Below, in pieces: positions 1 to 8,248 of a DNA stretch of 64,000 nt. The stretch is from Prolixibacteraceae bacterium (GTDB lineage Bacteria; Bacteroidota; Bacteroidia; Bacteroidales; Prolixibacteraceae), in contig JAFLKN010000008.1 in assembly GCA_019163175.1 (NCBI GenBank), positions 1-64,000 of the forward strand, given 5' to 3'. The position numbers and the translations under genes were made by a program. Below the pieces are notes generated by a model that worked only from the letters and a program-made list of their open reading frames with translations, did no database searches and had not been told where the DNA came from. Each line of letters starts with the position of its first letter. Position 1 is the stretch's first letter.

Positions 1-1417
1 TAAAGCCAAATTCTTCCTGATGCTGACGGGTCAAACGGACGCAAATTCCGCATTTGATGCACTTGGAAGGTTCGTAAACTATGCCTTCGTGATGAATAAA
101 TTTCTCCACATGAAAGCGTTCCTCACTCTGAAAGCGCTTCTGAACAGCATGATACCGGTCAGATAATTCGCGTAACACACACGACTCCGGATTACGGCAA
201 TCGCAGTGCATACAGCGTTTGGCTTCCCGAATGGCAGCTTCTTTGGTGAATCCCGAATGATCTGCCTTTTGACGCGTTGCTGTTTCCGAATCCTTTTTGT
301 ATTGAATAAACTCTGCTTCGGCCAATCTTCCGAATTTGGAATTGAACCGCTCCGGATATCCTGAAACTTTATCAGTTTTGAAATAATTATCGATGACAGT
401 TGCTACCTCTTTTCCCTGACCAACTGAACGAACTGCGAGTTTCGATGTACGAACCGAATGACCAATGGCAAAAACATTTGAAACAGAAGTTGAATGACTT
501 GTCTTTTCAACAATAATTCCCGCCTTAGTAACCTTAAGTCCGAATGCTGAACTTCCTTCCGGAACGGTTCCTGATGATACTACAACTGCATCAAACTCAT
601 TCTGTAATTCAGCAAACCGACTATTCTCAATCGGTTCATTCAAACGGATTTGAACACCAGTCGCCATAATTTGAGCAATCTCCTGTTCAACAATTTCCGT
701 TGGTAAAATTTCCTGATCAATCTGAAGCAATTCGCCGCCAGCCTTGTTATTCTTTTCGAAGACAACAGCCTGATGACCTTTAATCTGCAAATAATAAGCG
801 GCAGCTAATCCGGCAGGACCGGCACCAATAATAGCAACCTTTTTGCCTGAAAGTTCCGCCAATTGCGGCTGATAAGGACTCTCCCTTTTCAAATCTTCAT
901 CTCCCACAAATCGTTTCAGCAGACAAATCGAAACCGCTTCGTCCACCTGTTTGCGACGACAGCCTGCCTCACATGGTGCCGGACAAATTCGCCCTAAAAT
1001 AGATGGCAAAGCAATATCGCGTTTTACTACTTCCAGCGCTTTGGCAAAATCGCCTTTGGCAATCAGGCGATTCATCAGCGGAATATTCATGTGTGCCGGG
1101 CACACCAACTGGCAGGGCGCTTCACAATCGCCCACATGTTCGCTCAAAAGCAGTTCCAATGCAGCTTTCCGCGACTCGATGGTTTCCTCATCGCTGGTGA
1201 TGATGTTTTGTCCTTCAAAAACCGGAGTAGAACATGAAGCGAAAAAACGTCCGTTCTTGGCATCTTTCACCAGACAGATCATGCACGAGGAGAAATGCTC
1301 TGTTCCATCCAAATAGCACATGGTTGGAATTTCAATACCAACAGATTGAGCGGCTTTCCAGACTGAAGTGCCAGAGGGAATTTCGACGGAGCGATTATCT
1401 ATAGTTAATTTTATCAT
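1..1417 (-). CDS. 2Fe-2S / GltD-like FAD-dependent oxidoreductase, partial (C-terminus off the left edge)
   Basis: This gene is absent from the ORF track because it runs off the window; 472 codons are visible from an ATG (MIKLTIDNRS). Residues 1-75 form a NuoG/hydrogenase-type [2Fe-2S] domain with cysteine spacing CX10CX2CX13C (MCYLDG... SSCMICL... ASCS). A GltD-type N-terminal Fe-S segment follows (CEAPCQLVCP, then CPAPCEAGCRR), and then an FAD/NAD(P) Rossmann fold (IIGAGPAGLAAAYYL; later VFAIGHSVRTSKLAVRS). Near the visible end are CMHCDC and CIKCGIC cysteines. The architecture resembles the GltD-like electron-transfer subunits that accompany NADH-linked hydrogenases, formate dehydrogenases and bifurcating enzymes. 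It follows the NuoE/NuoF fusion on the same strand, so the two probably share NADH-linked electron flow. The terminal partner, such as a hydrogenase catalytic subunit, would lie outside the window. The family call is secure; the specific reaction is not. Confidence 0.85.
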   Translation of the reverse strand, partial: MIKLTIDNRSVEIPSGTSVWKAAQSVGIEIPTMCYLDGTEHFSSCMICLVKDAKNGRFFASCSTPVFEGQNIITSDEETIESRKAALELLLSEHVGDCEAPCQLVCPAHMNIPLMNRLIAKGDFAKALEVVKRDIALPSILGRICPAPCEAGCRRKQVDEAVSICLLKRFVGDEDLKRESPYQPQLAELSGKKVAIIGAGPAGLAAAYYLQIKGHQAVVFEKNNKAGGELLQIDQEILPTEIVEQEIAQIMATGVQIRLNEPIENSRFAELQNEFDAVVVSSGTVPEGSSAFGLKVTKAGIIVEKTSHSTSVSNVFAIGHSVRTSKLAVRSVGQGKEVATVIDNYFKTDKVSGYPERFNSKFGRLAEAEFIQYKKDSETATRQKADHSGFTKEAAIREAKRCMHCDCRNPESCVLRELSDRYHAVQKRFQSEERFHVEKFIHHEGIVYEPSKCIKCGICVRLTRQHQEEFGF

Positions 1418-1434
1418 TTTCTTTTGTATTCTTC

Positions 1435-1469
1435 TATCCCTGACAGGGTTTAGAACCCTGTCAGGGATA
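1435..1469. repeat. 35-bp perfect palindrome (REP-like)
   Basis: Two 16-bp arms (TATCCCTGACAGGGTT and its exact complement) surround a 3-bp TAG centre. It lies between the NuoE/NuoF fusion and the GltD-like gene. No U-run follows it in either direction, so a REP-type element is likelier than an intrinsic terminator, although it could still act as an mRNA hairpin. Confidence 0.75.
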
Positions 1470-1559
1470 ATTATATATGAACTTTACTATTTGCGGCGCA
1501 TACAGCGTTTTCTTTTCAATTTTGATTACTGGATGCGCCTTGTGTTCTATACTATTTCT

Positions 1560-1610
1560 ACCCACAGGTTTACACCCGCGGTCATTAACATTTGACTCCT
1601 TCGGAGTAAC
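1560..1610. repeat. Two-hairpin REP-like element, degenerate copy
   Basis: The pattern is an imperfect hairpin (CCACAGGTTTACACCCGCGG), the linker TCATTAACATTTG and a second hairpin (ACTCCTTCGGAGT). This matches the layout of the copies near 4.1, 4.8, 6.8 and 9.2 kb. With the 1435-1469 palindrome it accounts for most of the gap between the two flanking genes. Confidence 0.55.
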
Positions 1611-1697
1611 AAAATTCAAATCATCCAATACTAAATAACCAATTTTCAATATCCAAAAACCTTCGCGACCGATGCACAGACGCACGATCGTGCGTCT

Positions 1698-4055
1698 CTA
1701 CACAATCTCCACCGCATCAACCGGGCAAACCTGCTTGCAGGCATCGCATTTGATGCAAAGGTCGGTGATGACTTCGTGCTTTTCGTGCGGCTTGAACAGA
1801 ATCGCTTCGGTTGGGCATTTCTGCGCACACTTGGTACAGCCGATGCACAAATCGTTGATCTGGTATTTAATCAGGCTTTGACATTTTCCCGACGGACATT
1901 TGCCGTTGATGTGTGCAATATATTCTTCTCTGAAATATCTCAAAGTGGATAAAATCGGGTTTGGCGCCGATTTTCCCAGACCGCACAAACTTCCCTTTTT
2001 GGTCCAGCTTGCCAGGTATTCCAGTTCGTCCAAATCTTTTTCGGAGCCTTTTCCTGTAGTAATTTTAGTCAGAATATCGAGCATTCGTTTGGTTCCAACG
2101 CGACAGAAGGTACATTTTCCGCAGGATTCATTCTGGGTAAAAGACAAGAAATAGCGGGCAATATCCACCATACAATCGTCTTCATCCAAAACCACCAATC
2201 CGCCCGAGCCCATCATGGCGCCAACTTCAAGCAGAGATTCGTAGTCTATTGAAGTATCGTACAATTGAGCAGGAACGCAACCTCCGGAAGGTCCTCCAAT
2301 CTGAACAGCCTTAAATTTTTTCCCATTCTGAACGCCACCACCAATTTCTTCCACGATCTGGCGAACTGTGATTCCCATCGGAACTTCGATCAGTCCACCA
2401 CGATTCACTTTTCCGGCCAAAGCAAAAACTTTAGTGCCCCGGCTGGTTCCGCGCCCGATTTTAGCAAACTTGTCCGATCCTTCGCGAATGATGTACGAAA
2501 CCTGTGCAAAAGTCTCGGTATTGTTGATCAGCGTAGGTTGTTTCCACAAGCCGCTCACTGCAGGAAACGGCGGACGAATCCTTGGAAATCCACGTTCACC
2601 TTCGATGGAAGCCATCATGGCCGACTCCTCGCCGCAGACAAAAGCTCCGGCACCTTCATAAATGATCATATCGAATGAGAATCCACTTCCCAAGATATTT
2701 TCGCCGAGGTAATTCTTTTCGCGGCAATAAATCAGCGCCTGACGGATGCGTTTCACCGCCAGCGGATATTCGGCACGGATATATAAAAATCCCTGTGTTG
2801 CACCAACCGCTTTGGCCGCAATGACAGCTCCCTCAATCACGCGGTATGGGTACGATTCGAGCAGCATCCGGTCCATAAAAGCGCCCGGATCGCCTTCGTC
2901 GCCATTCACAATCAGGTATTTTACATCCGATTTATTCTCGGCCACCAGACTCCATTTCAAGCCGGTTGGGAAACCGGCTCCTCCCCTTCCACGTAGTCCG
3001 CTATCGTTGACAATTTGTACAATTTCTTCGGGCGTCAATTCGGTCAGACAGGTTTTCATGGCAACAAAACCTTCGTGAGCTTTGTATTCCTCGATGTCGA
3101 GCGGATTGATAATTCCGCGATATTGGGTTGCGATCGGAATCTGGCGATCCAGAAAATCGGATACCTGCTTTTCGCGGGCATCAATTGAATATTGCTTCAC
3201 GCCATCCCAAACGGTGTCAGTTTGTACGCTCTCGAAGAACTTGTAAACGCTGTTTTTCAGCATACTGAAAGTACCCAACGGTTTAAAGTGAGTCGCAATG
3301 ATACCGGCAATATCTTCGGGTTTTACCTTCGCATACAAGGTTGATTTTTCATTCTTCGGAAACACCTCAACCAATGGAACCTGGTGACACATGCCCACAC
3401 AGCCCACATTTTTCAGGCTGATTTTGATACCGGTGTCTGCAATCGTTTCTTCCACAGCTTTTTTAACGTCCTCGCTTCCGGAAGCCACACAGCAAGAACC
3501 AAGTCCAATGCGGATTTCTCCCTGAATTTCCTGCCCGTCTACATTGCGGAACAAGCCTTTTTTTGCTCCTGAAATTCCGGCATGTTTCTCGAAATCGGCC
3601 AACACATTGCCAACTTTATCTGAAGCCACATGGCCATAGGTAATCTCATCAATCTGAACCACAGGCGCCAGAGTACAGCAACCAAGGCACGACACTTTTT
3701 CGATGGTATATTTTCGCGAAGCATCGGTTTCTTCGTGTCCGGTGAGGTTGAAATGGCGACGGAAAGCGTCGTAAACCTGACCAGCACCTTTTACATGGCA
3801 GGCCGTTCCGACACACACTTTGATGATGTGTTCGCCAACGGGCTGCATCCTGAATTGCGAATAAAACGAAGCCACCCCAACAATCTGTTCAGGAGTGATT
3901 TCGGTTTTTTCGCAAACGTATTTCAGGGCTTCCTCCGGAAGATAATTGTAGGTATTTTGAATCGCCTGTAAAATCGGAATGACGGATTTACCCTCCACAC
4001 CTTTCTCAGCGATGATCTGATCTATGGTTTGTTGTATGTTTGTTTCGTTGTTCAC
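1698..4055 (-). CDS. NuoE-NuoF-ferredoxin fusion, HydC/HydB-like NADH-oxidising flavoprotein
   Basis: This 785-residue protein is predicted to bind FMN and NADH and pass electrons to Fe-S centres. Residues ~1-150 are a NuoE/HydC domain with [2Fe-2S] ligands CVGTAC and SCLGCC. Residues ~175-265 are a thioredoxin-like 2Fe-2S domain (GSCCVASG, GCVGMC). Residues ~320-700 are the NuoF core, with the FMN/NADH motifs GLRGRGGAGFPTGLKW and NGDEGDPGAFMDR and the 4Fe-4S ligands SCGKCTFCRVGT plus a distal SLCGLG cysteine. Residues ~725-785 carry two 4Fe-4S clusters (CIGCTKCAQKCP and CIKCDACKQVCP). HydB normally has the last three parts and HydC is separate, so this is a HydC-HydB fusion. The start is GTG, with no in-frame ATG for more than 80 codons. 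It is soluble and probably a cytoplasmic partner of the GltD-like protein downstream. Confidence 0.9.
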   Translation of the reverse strand: MNNETNIQQTIDQIIAEKGVEGKSVIPILQAIQNTYNYLPEEALKYVCEKTEITPEQIVGVASFYSQFRMQPVGEHIIKVCVGTACHVKGAGQVYDAFRRHFNLTGHEETDASRKYTIEKVSCLGCCTLAPVVQIDEITYGHVASDKVGNVLADFEKHAGISGAKKGLFRNVDGQEIQGEIRIGLGSCCVASGSEDVKKAVEETIADTGIKISLKNVGCVGMCHQVPLVEVFPKNEKSTLYAKVKPEDIAGIIATHFKPLGTFSMLKNSVYKFFESVQTDTVWDGVKQYSIDAREKQVSDFLDRQIPIATQYRGIINPLDIEEYKAHEGFVAMKTCLTELTPEEIVQIVNDSGLRGRGGAGFPTGLKWSLVAENKSDVKYLIVNGDEGDPGAFMDRMLLESYPYRVIEGAVIAAKAVGATQGFLYIRAEYPLAVKRIRQALIYCREKNYLGENILGSGFSFDMIIYEGAGAFVCGEESAMMASIEGERGFPRIRPPFPAVSGLWKQPTLINNTETFAQVSYIIREGSDKFAKIGRGTSRGTKVFALAGKVNRGGLIEVPMGITVRQIVEEIGGGVQNGKKFKAVQIGGPSGGCVPAQLYDTSIDYESLLEVGAMMGSGGLVVLDEDDCMVDIARYFLSFTQNESCGKCTFCRVGTKRMLDILTKITTGKGSEKDLDELEYLASWTKKGSLCGLGKSAPNPILSTLRYFREEYIAHINGKCPSGKCQSLIKYQINDLCIGCTKCAQKCPTEAILFKPHEKHEVITDLCIKCDACKQVCPVDAVEIV

Positions 4056-4071
4056 CTTATAATTTTGATCA

Positions 4072-4262
4072 CGCCCCTTCGGGGCTGTTTTTATTGTTCC
4101 TTATTTTATTCGATGGGCTTCACCCATTGCTATTAGATTTAGCCCTTTCAGGGTTAGTTCACGCATCATAATTCCAGCCCCGAAGGGGTTCTATCTTATA
4201 ACGCAGGGTGAAGCCCTGTGCTAATGCAGTACCACTATCCCTTAAAGCCCTGAAGGGGCGGA
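4072..4262. repeat. Cluster of REP-like two-hairpin repeats on the 3' side of the RAYT gene
   Basis: Several copies lie between the RAYT gene and the NuoE/NuoF fusion. They are a lone GCCCCTTCGGGGC hairpin, a full copy (ATGGGCTTCACCCAT, linker, GCCCTTTCAGGG), an inverted full copy (CCCCGAAGGGG ... CAGGGTGAAGCCCTG) and a terminal GCCCTGAAGGGGC. Head-to-tail and inverted arrangements of such units are typical of REP clusters linked to Y1-type transposases. Confidence 0.85.
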
Positions 4263-4266
4263 ATAT

Positions 4267-4719
4267 TTAGTCCCATACATACCGCTCATCATATTCAACT
4301 TTATACTTCTTTAAGAATGCTCTATATTCATTCTGAAATGTCTTTTTCCCATGGTGTTCTTTCTGGTTTGAAATGTAATCAATTACAATTTCAACTTCGC
4401 TCGGATTTACTGAAAACGCCCCATATCCATCTTGCCAATAGAAATTAGAATATGCTTCTCCTTTGGTTTTTATCCATTTTGAGGAATGAGATTTTAATTC
4501 TTCCATCAGCTTGACCAATGCTATTTTCTTGGATAACATGCACAGGATATGAATATGATCAGTATGTCCACCTACCTTAATGGGTTGACACTCCAGATTT
4601 TTACAAATTCCACCCAAATAATTATGAAGTTCGTTTTCAATTACATGATCAATCAACGATTCCCTGTGTTTGGTACTAAACACGATATGGAGATAATTGG
4701 CTACGAGCGATTGTCCCAT
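4267..4719 (-). CDS. REP-associated tyrosine transposase (IS200/Y1-like, RAYT)
   Basis: This 150-residue protein belongs to the IS200/IS605 TnpA-like HUH superfamily of single-strand nucleases. The HUH-type histidine pair is visible in the strand HTDHIHILC (about residues 52-60), after the typical start LVANYLHIVFSTKHR. The C-terminal helix contains the candidate nucleophile region (YGAFSVNPSEVEIVIDYI, then NQKEHH). Its length matches TnpA and RAYT proteins. It stands alone, without tnpB or IS ends, and is framed by REP-like hairpins at 4072-4262 and 4732-4813. That supports a domesticated RAYT that handles the repeats rather than an autonomous insertion sequence. It probably inserted between the redox operon and the NuoE/NuoF fusion. 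ATG start; family confidence is high. Confidence 0.9.
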   Translation of the reverse strand: MGQSLVANYLHIVFSTKHRESLIDHVIENELHNYLGGICKNLECQPIKVGGHTDHIHILCMLSKKIALVKLMEELKSHSSKWIKTKGEAYSNFYWQDGYGAFSVNPSEVEIVIDYISNQKEHHGKKTFQNEYRAFLKKYKVEYDERYVWD

Positions 4720-4731
4720 GTCTATAAATAT

Positions 4732-4813
4732 TGCGCCACTGCGGGGCTTTGTTTTGTTATTTATTTATTCGATGGGCTGCACCCATCGCTAACGGATTAT
4801 GCCCTTTAAATGC
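4732..4813. repeat. REP-like element on the 5' side of the RAYT gene
   Basis: A GCGCCACTGCGGGGC remnant is followed by a clear hairpin (GATGGGCTGCACCCATC), the linker GCTAACGGATTAT and a partial second arm (GCCCTTTAAATGCC). It has the same polarity as the 4111-4160 copy, so the transposase gene is bracketed by related units. Confidence 0.75.
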
Positions 4814-4822
4814 CTAGAACTA

Positions 4823-6676
4823 TTAATTGCCCAGGCAGTACAAATTATTCATGCCTCGCAAATACACCTTTCCATCCGAAAATACAGGCGAGCAAACTGC
4901 TTTTTCACCCAATTCAGATGTCCCGATTAATTGATAATCTTTGGTTGCTTTTACAATATGCGTTTTGCCCGACATATCGGTGATGTAAACCTTTCCATCG
5001 GCATAAATTGGCGATGAATAAAAGGCATCACCATATTCCTGATCCCATAGTTTCTCACCGGTTTTAGCATCAATGCAGGCAAAAACACCGTAAGTTGTAG
5101 CAATAAAAACCAAACCGTTTATTGCTAAAGGGCTCGAAACTTCAGGCAAAAATTCGTCGGCTTCCCAGACAATTTCAGGAGTAGCACCTATTTTTATCCC
5201 GACCAGTTTCGCGTATTCGTTGGCCGCAAACACCATTCCGTCGGCATATCCGGCTGACGGGCCAACTTCTCCGGAAAGACAAGCAATGTTCCAAAGTTCC
5301 TTTCCGGTTTGAGGATCATACCCATTTACATTCGGATTGGTGGTCAGGATGACTTCTGTGCGGCTTCCGGTATTGACTAAAATCGGCGACGACCAGGATA
5401 TTTTTGAACTACGGGCAGTTTCCCATGCCGTAGTTCCGGTTTGCGTGTCCAAAGCCATTAATTTTCCTGAGCGGTTTGTATCGAATTGAATCAGCAACTT
5501 GTCTTTGTAAACGATCAGCGACGAACCATGTCCGTAATGATTATCAGGAACGCCCAAATTGCGCGCCCACAAACGTTTCCCGCTCATGTCCAAAGCAATT
5601 ACGTCGCCAGTGGCAAAAATGGCAAATACGGCACGACCATCAGTAGCCATGGTTGGGGCAGCCAAGCCAGTGTCGGCAGTAACTTTAGGCATGCCCGACG
5701 GCGACCCTTGTATATTGTCGGCTGCAGCTTCCCAAAGCAATTTTCCGGAGTTTTTATCGTAGCAATAAACCATGCGCGCTTGAGCATCGGCGCCAGTAAC
5801 AAACAACAGATCTCCCCAGATTATCGGTGAACTAAAACCTGACTTGGGCACTTTCACTTTCCAGACTACATTTTTACCTCCGGCACCATTCCAGTCGGTT
5901 GGTGTATTTTTTTGTGATGCAACTCCAATTCCTTCAGCGCCACGGAAAAACGGATAGTTTGCTTTCAACTCAGACTGAGTAGGTAAACCTGAAGGTTTTG
6001 GCGCAACATCTATGATAGCTGTTCCCGAAGTAGTTTCCGAGGGATTAGCCGGAGCGACAACTTCAGTAGTTACATTCTCAGTGGTGACCAGAGCAGCAGA
6101 CTGCGCAGTTTGTTCCACAGGAGCAGAAGCAAGCTCTGTACTTGCAACCTGAACTGTAGATGGATCTTCTACGGCAACAATATTTTCGTTCACCATGTAT
6201 TCTTTGAGCGAATTGGAAGATAAAAATCCGGAGACCAAAGCCAGCACAACTAATCCGGAACCAACATAAATAACCCACTTTTGAGCTACCAGTTTATCCA
6301 GCCCGGCAACCTCGTTAGCTTTGTCGATTTCATTCAGCTTCGATTTGGCCGACAATACAAAGCGAATAGCCAGTATTGAAATAATGATTCCGAGAAACAT
6401 GAGATAGCTGCCCGTACGAATTTGCCACTGACTTGTAAAATACGCTTTTCTGGCCATCAGGTCGAAAGCACGGATTTCAGCTTTCAGGGTTTCATCGCCC
6501 GGACTTTCACTCAGCCGTTTGACCAAAGCCGGAATGGTTTTGTTGTCAATCGGTTTATTCAATTTGGTCTGCACAAAGTTGGCAATTAGCAAAACAGCCA
6601 TGATCAGGGCGAATCCTGCTGCTATCCAGGCAATGCGTTGTGCCAGTTTAATTTTATCGTTTTTTGAGATGCTCAT
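4823..6676 (-). CDS. Membrane-anchored PQQ-like beta-propeller protein
   Basis: The function is unknown. The 617-residue protein has two transmembrane segments (about residues 15-37 and 95-115) and a third near 140-160, so a large domain probably faces the periplasm. A Pro/Thr/Val-rich linker follows, then a PQQ_2-type eight-bladed propeller. The propeller starts with YPFFRGAEGIGV, equivalent to the WRGANRDG start of its paralogues, and has repeated blades such as MVYCYDKNSGKLLWEA and VFACIDAKTGEKLWDQ. The ORF track start (6751) is replaced by the ATG at 6676 (MSISKNDKIKLAQ), because the extra 25 codons run into a dispersed repeat at 6728-6844. It is the last gene of the propeller/ferredoxin array. 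No vicinal disulfide or other PQQ ligand was recognised, so cofactor binding is not claimed. Confidence 0.8.
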   Translation of the reverse strand: MSISKNDKIKLAQRIAWIAAGFALIMAVLLIANFVQTKLNKPIDNKTIPALVKRLSESPGDETLKAEIRAFDLMARKAYFTSQWQIRTGSYLMFLGIIISILAIRFVLSAKSKLNEIDKANEVAGLDKLVAQKWVIYVGSGLVVLALVSGFLSSNSLKEYMVNENIVAVEDPSTVQVASTELASAPVEQTAQSAALVTTENVTTEVVAPANPSETTSGTAIIDVAPKPSGLPTQSELKANYPFFRGAEGIGVASQKNTPTDWNGAGGKNVVWKVKVPKSGFSSPIIWGDLLFVTGADAQARMVYCYDKNSGKLLWEAAADNIQGSPSGMPKVTADTGLAAPTMATDGRAVFAIFATGDVIALDMSGKRLWARNLGVPDNHYGHGSSLIVYKDKLLIQFDTNRSGKLMALDTQTGTTAWETARSSKISWSSPILVNTGSRTEVILTTNPNVNGYDPQTGKELWNIACLSGEVGPSAGYADGMVFAANEYAKLVGIKIGATPEIVWEADEFLPEVSSPLAINGLVFIATTYGVFACIDAKTGEKLWDQEYGDAFYSSPIYADGKVYITDMSGKTHIVKATKDYQLIGTSELGEKAVCSPVFSDGKVYLRGMNNLYCLGN

Positions 6677-6727
6677 TATATTTTGAAAATAGATTTTAGT
6701 TGTACTATTCTTATCAACTATCATGTT

Positions 6728-6844
6728 ATTCCGTCCGAAACTTGTTCTCATCTTTTCTCAACAATTTCCCGCGGACGAGTCTTCATGTTTTCATTTTTCC
6801 CGGGGCTTCACCCCGGGTTACCAATATTTCGCTCCTAACGGAGC
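6728..6844. repeat. Composite dispersed repeat, copy 1 (117 bp)
   Basis: It begins ATTCCGTCCGAAA, then CGCGGACGAGT (complementary to CCGTCCG), a strong hairpin (CCCGGGGCTTCACCCCGGG), the linker TTACCAATATTTC and a second hairpin (GCTCCTAACGGAGC). It fills the gap between two genes of the redox array and closely matches 9085-9201. It is a REP-like unit with an added CCGTCCG/CGGACG pair. Confidence 0.8.
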
Positions 6845-6903
6845 AAAAAACATATTCTTACAAGCCTCAATCTGGAACTTGAAACCTGAAACTTGAAACT
6901 CTT

Positions 6904-8172
6904 TTACTCTTTCTTCACCGGGCAATAATCCATGCAGCGTGCACAGCTCAAGCAATTGGTTTTGTTTGGTTCCCAGTCGATACGTCTCCTGAAAGTTGAT
7001 AAATTAATCAGGCTTGTTCCGATGACCAATCCCATGAAACCGCCCAGCAACCAACCACCCAAATAGAACTGACGACGAATGGCATCGGCTTCCTGCACCA
7101 ATTGTTCTGTCGATTTTCCGGAGCTCATAAAGGTGCGGACATCAATATTTTTAGCGTCATTCTTTACTTCAGGATGTTCCACAATTTGCTCAGCCAGATA
7201 AACAGTCTGATTAAATCTGGACAACGGAACATGCATCATCGAACCGGCAAATCCGCCAATACCAATCCACAAAGGTAAAAGCACAAAATAAGTCATCAGC
7301 CGATTGACATTGCTGCGACGTTTTCCGGTTTCAGCAACAGGTTCGTCGATTGCACCAAACGGGCACGAATTGGAACACAATTTACATTGGATACATGCTG
7401 CCGGTGTGATGGTCATGTGGCGTGATGAAAACTTCGACATCCAACCCAGCAAAACGCCATACGGACAGAAGAACCGACAATACGGACGAGCAACAAACAC
7501 GCCAACTGCCAGAAATAAGATTCCAAGAATTAACATGTTGTATGGCGCATCGAACCGAAACAAACCAACAAACGGATCGTACCGGCAAATGATGAATTCA
7601 GATTTGGTGGCCACATACAAAACGGCCAACCCGAGGTATAAATACGGAATTAAACCCAGCACTTTCTGAATCCATTTAGGCAATTCGATGGGTCTCAAAA
7701 CCACAATATCCTGAATGGCTCCAAGCGGGCAGGCTCCTGCACAGAAGGTTCTTCCGAAGAAAAGTGAAAAAACAAGTGGCAACAGGAAAAACAATAAGGC
7801 AGTAAGCGGAATGGCGTAAGTTGGATCGACAATTCCCAAAACTACATTTTGAATAGAACCGATAGAACAGATGCAACCTTCGCGGTAAAAACCGAAATAC
7901 AACAGGGAAAATACCGAAGTCCAGAAAACACCTTTCCGGGAACGCTTTTTTAGCACAAACCAGGTAACTACCGATAGAACAACCAGTAAAATCAACACAT
8001 CCAGGTATTCCAGAAATATCATCCGGGGCGAGGCTGCGGTGGTTTGAGGCTGCATATAACCCGAATCAAATTCAGGTTTTGGGAACCGCTGTTTGGCATC
8101 GGCAGCAAAAGTCTGAATCGCTCCGAAAAGCAGTATCGAAATCAGTAGAAAATATCTTTTAAGTTGGCTCAT
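6904..8172 (-). CDS. NapH/NosR-like membrane polyferredoxin (4Fe-4S)
   Basis: This 422-residue membrane protein probably relays electrons between the quinone pool or cytoplasmic donors and periplasmic ferredoxins. It has an N-terminal signal-like helix (MSQLKRYFLLISILLFGAIQTFA), about five further membrane segments, and the paired CX3CP motifs typical of NapH/NosR/RdxA proteins (CAGACPLGAIQD and CRFFCPYGVLLG). Cytoplasmic-type clusters follow: CIQCKLCSNSCPFGAID near residue 265 and CLSCARCMDYCPV at the extreme C-terminus. An extra CICSIGS motif precedes the first pair. The start is the ATG at 8172; the ORF track used a TTG four codons upstream. It lies just downstream of a NapG-like ferredoxin, the same pairing as NapG-NapH quinol dehydrogenases. 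No napA or nosZ is present, so the terminal acceptor is unknown. Confidence 0.85.
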   Translation of the reverse strand: MSQLKRYFLLISILLFGAIQTFAADAKQRFPKPEFDSGYMQPQTTAASPRMIFLEYLDVLILLVVLSVVTWFVLKKRSRKGVFWTSVFSLLYFGFYREGCICSIGSIQNVVLGIVDPTYAIPLTALLFFLLPLVFSLFFGRTFCAGACPLGAIQDIVVLRPIELPKWIQKVLGLIPYLYLGLAVLYVATKSEFIICRYDPFVGLFRFDAPYNMLILGILFLAVGVFVARPYCRFFCPYGVLLGWMSKFSSRHMTITPAACIQCKLCSNSCPFGAIDEPVAETGKRRSNVNRLMTYFVLLPLWIGIGGFAGSMMHVPLSRFNQTVYLAEQIVEHPEVKNDAKNIDVRTFMSSGKSTEQLVQEADAIRRQFYLGGWLLGGFMGLVIGTSLINLSTFRRRIDWEPNKTNCLSCARCMDYCPVKKE

Positions 8173-8248
8173 ATTTAGTTTCAAGTTTCAAATTCGTGGG
8201 TTCAACAGCTGACTTTCTCTGACAACTGCGACTGTGACTGCCCACTCT

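Noticed and set aside
951-1316. Plus-strand ORF of 121 aa
   Set aside because: It lies entirely inside the left-edge 2Fe-2S/GltD-like gene on the other strand and shows no family motifs.
4549-4809. Plus-strand ORF of 86 aa over the RAYT gene
   Set aside because: It overlaps the RAYT gene and the REP element in antisense, with no recognisable domain.
4072-4813. Complete IS200/IS605 insertion sequence
   Set aside because: There is no tnpB, no defined left/right ends and no target-site signature; the hairpins are REP-like and occur elsewhere without the gene.
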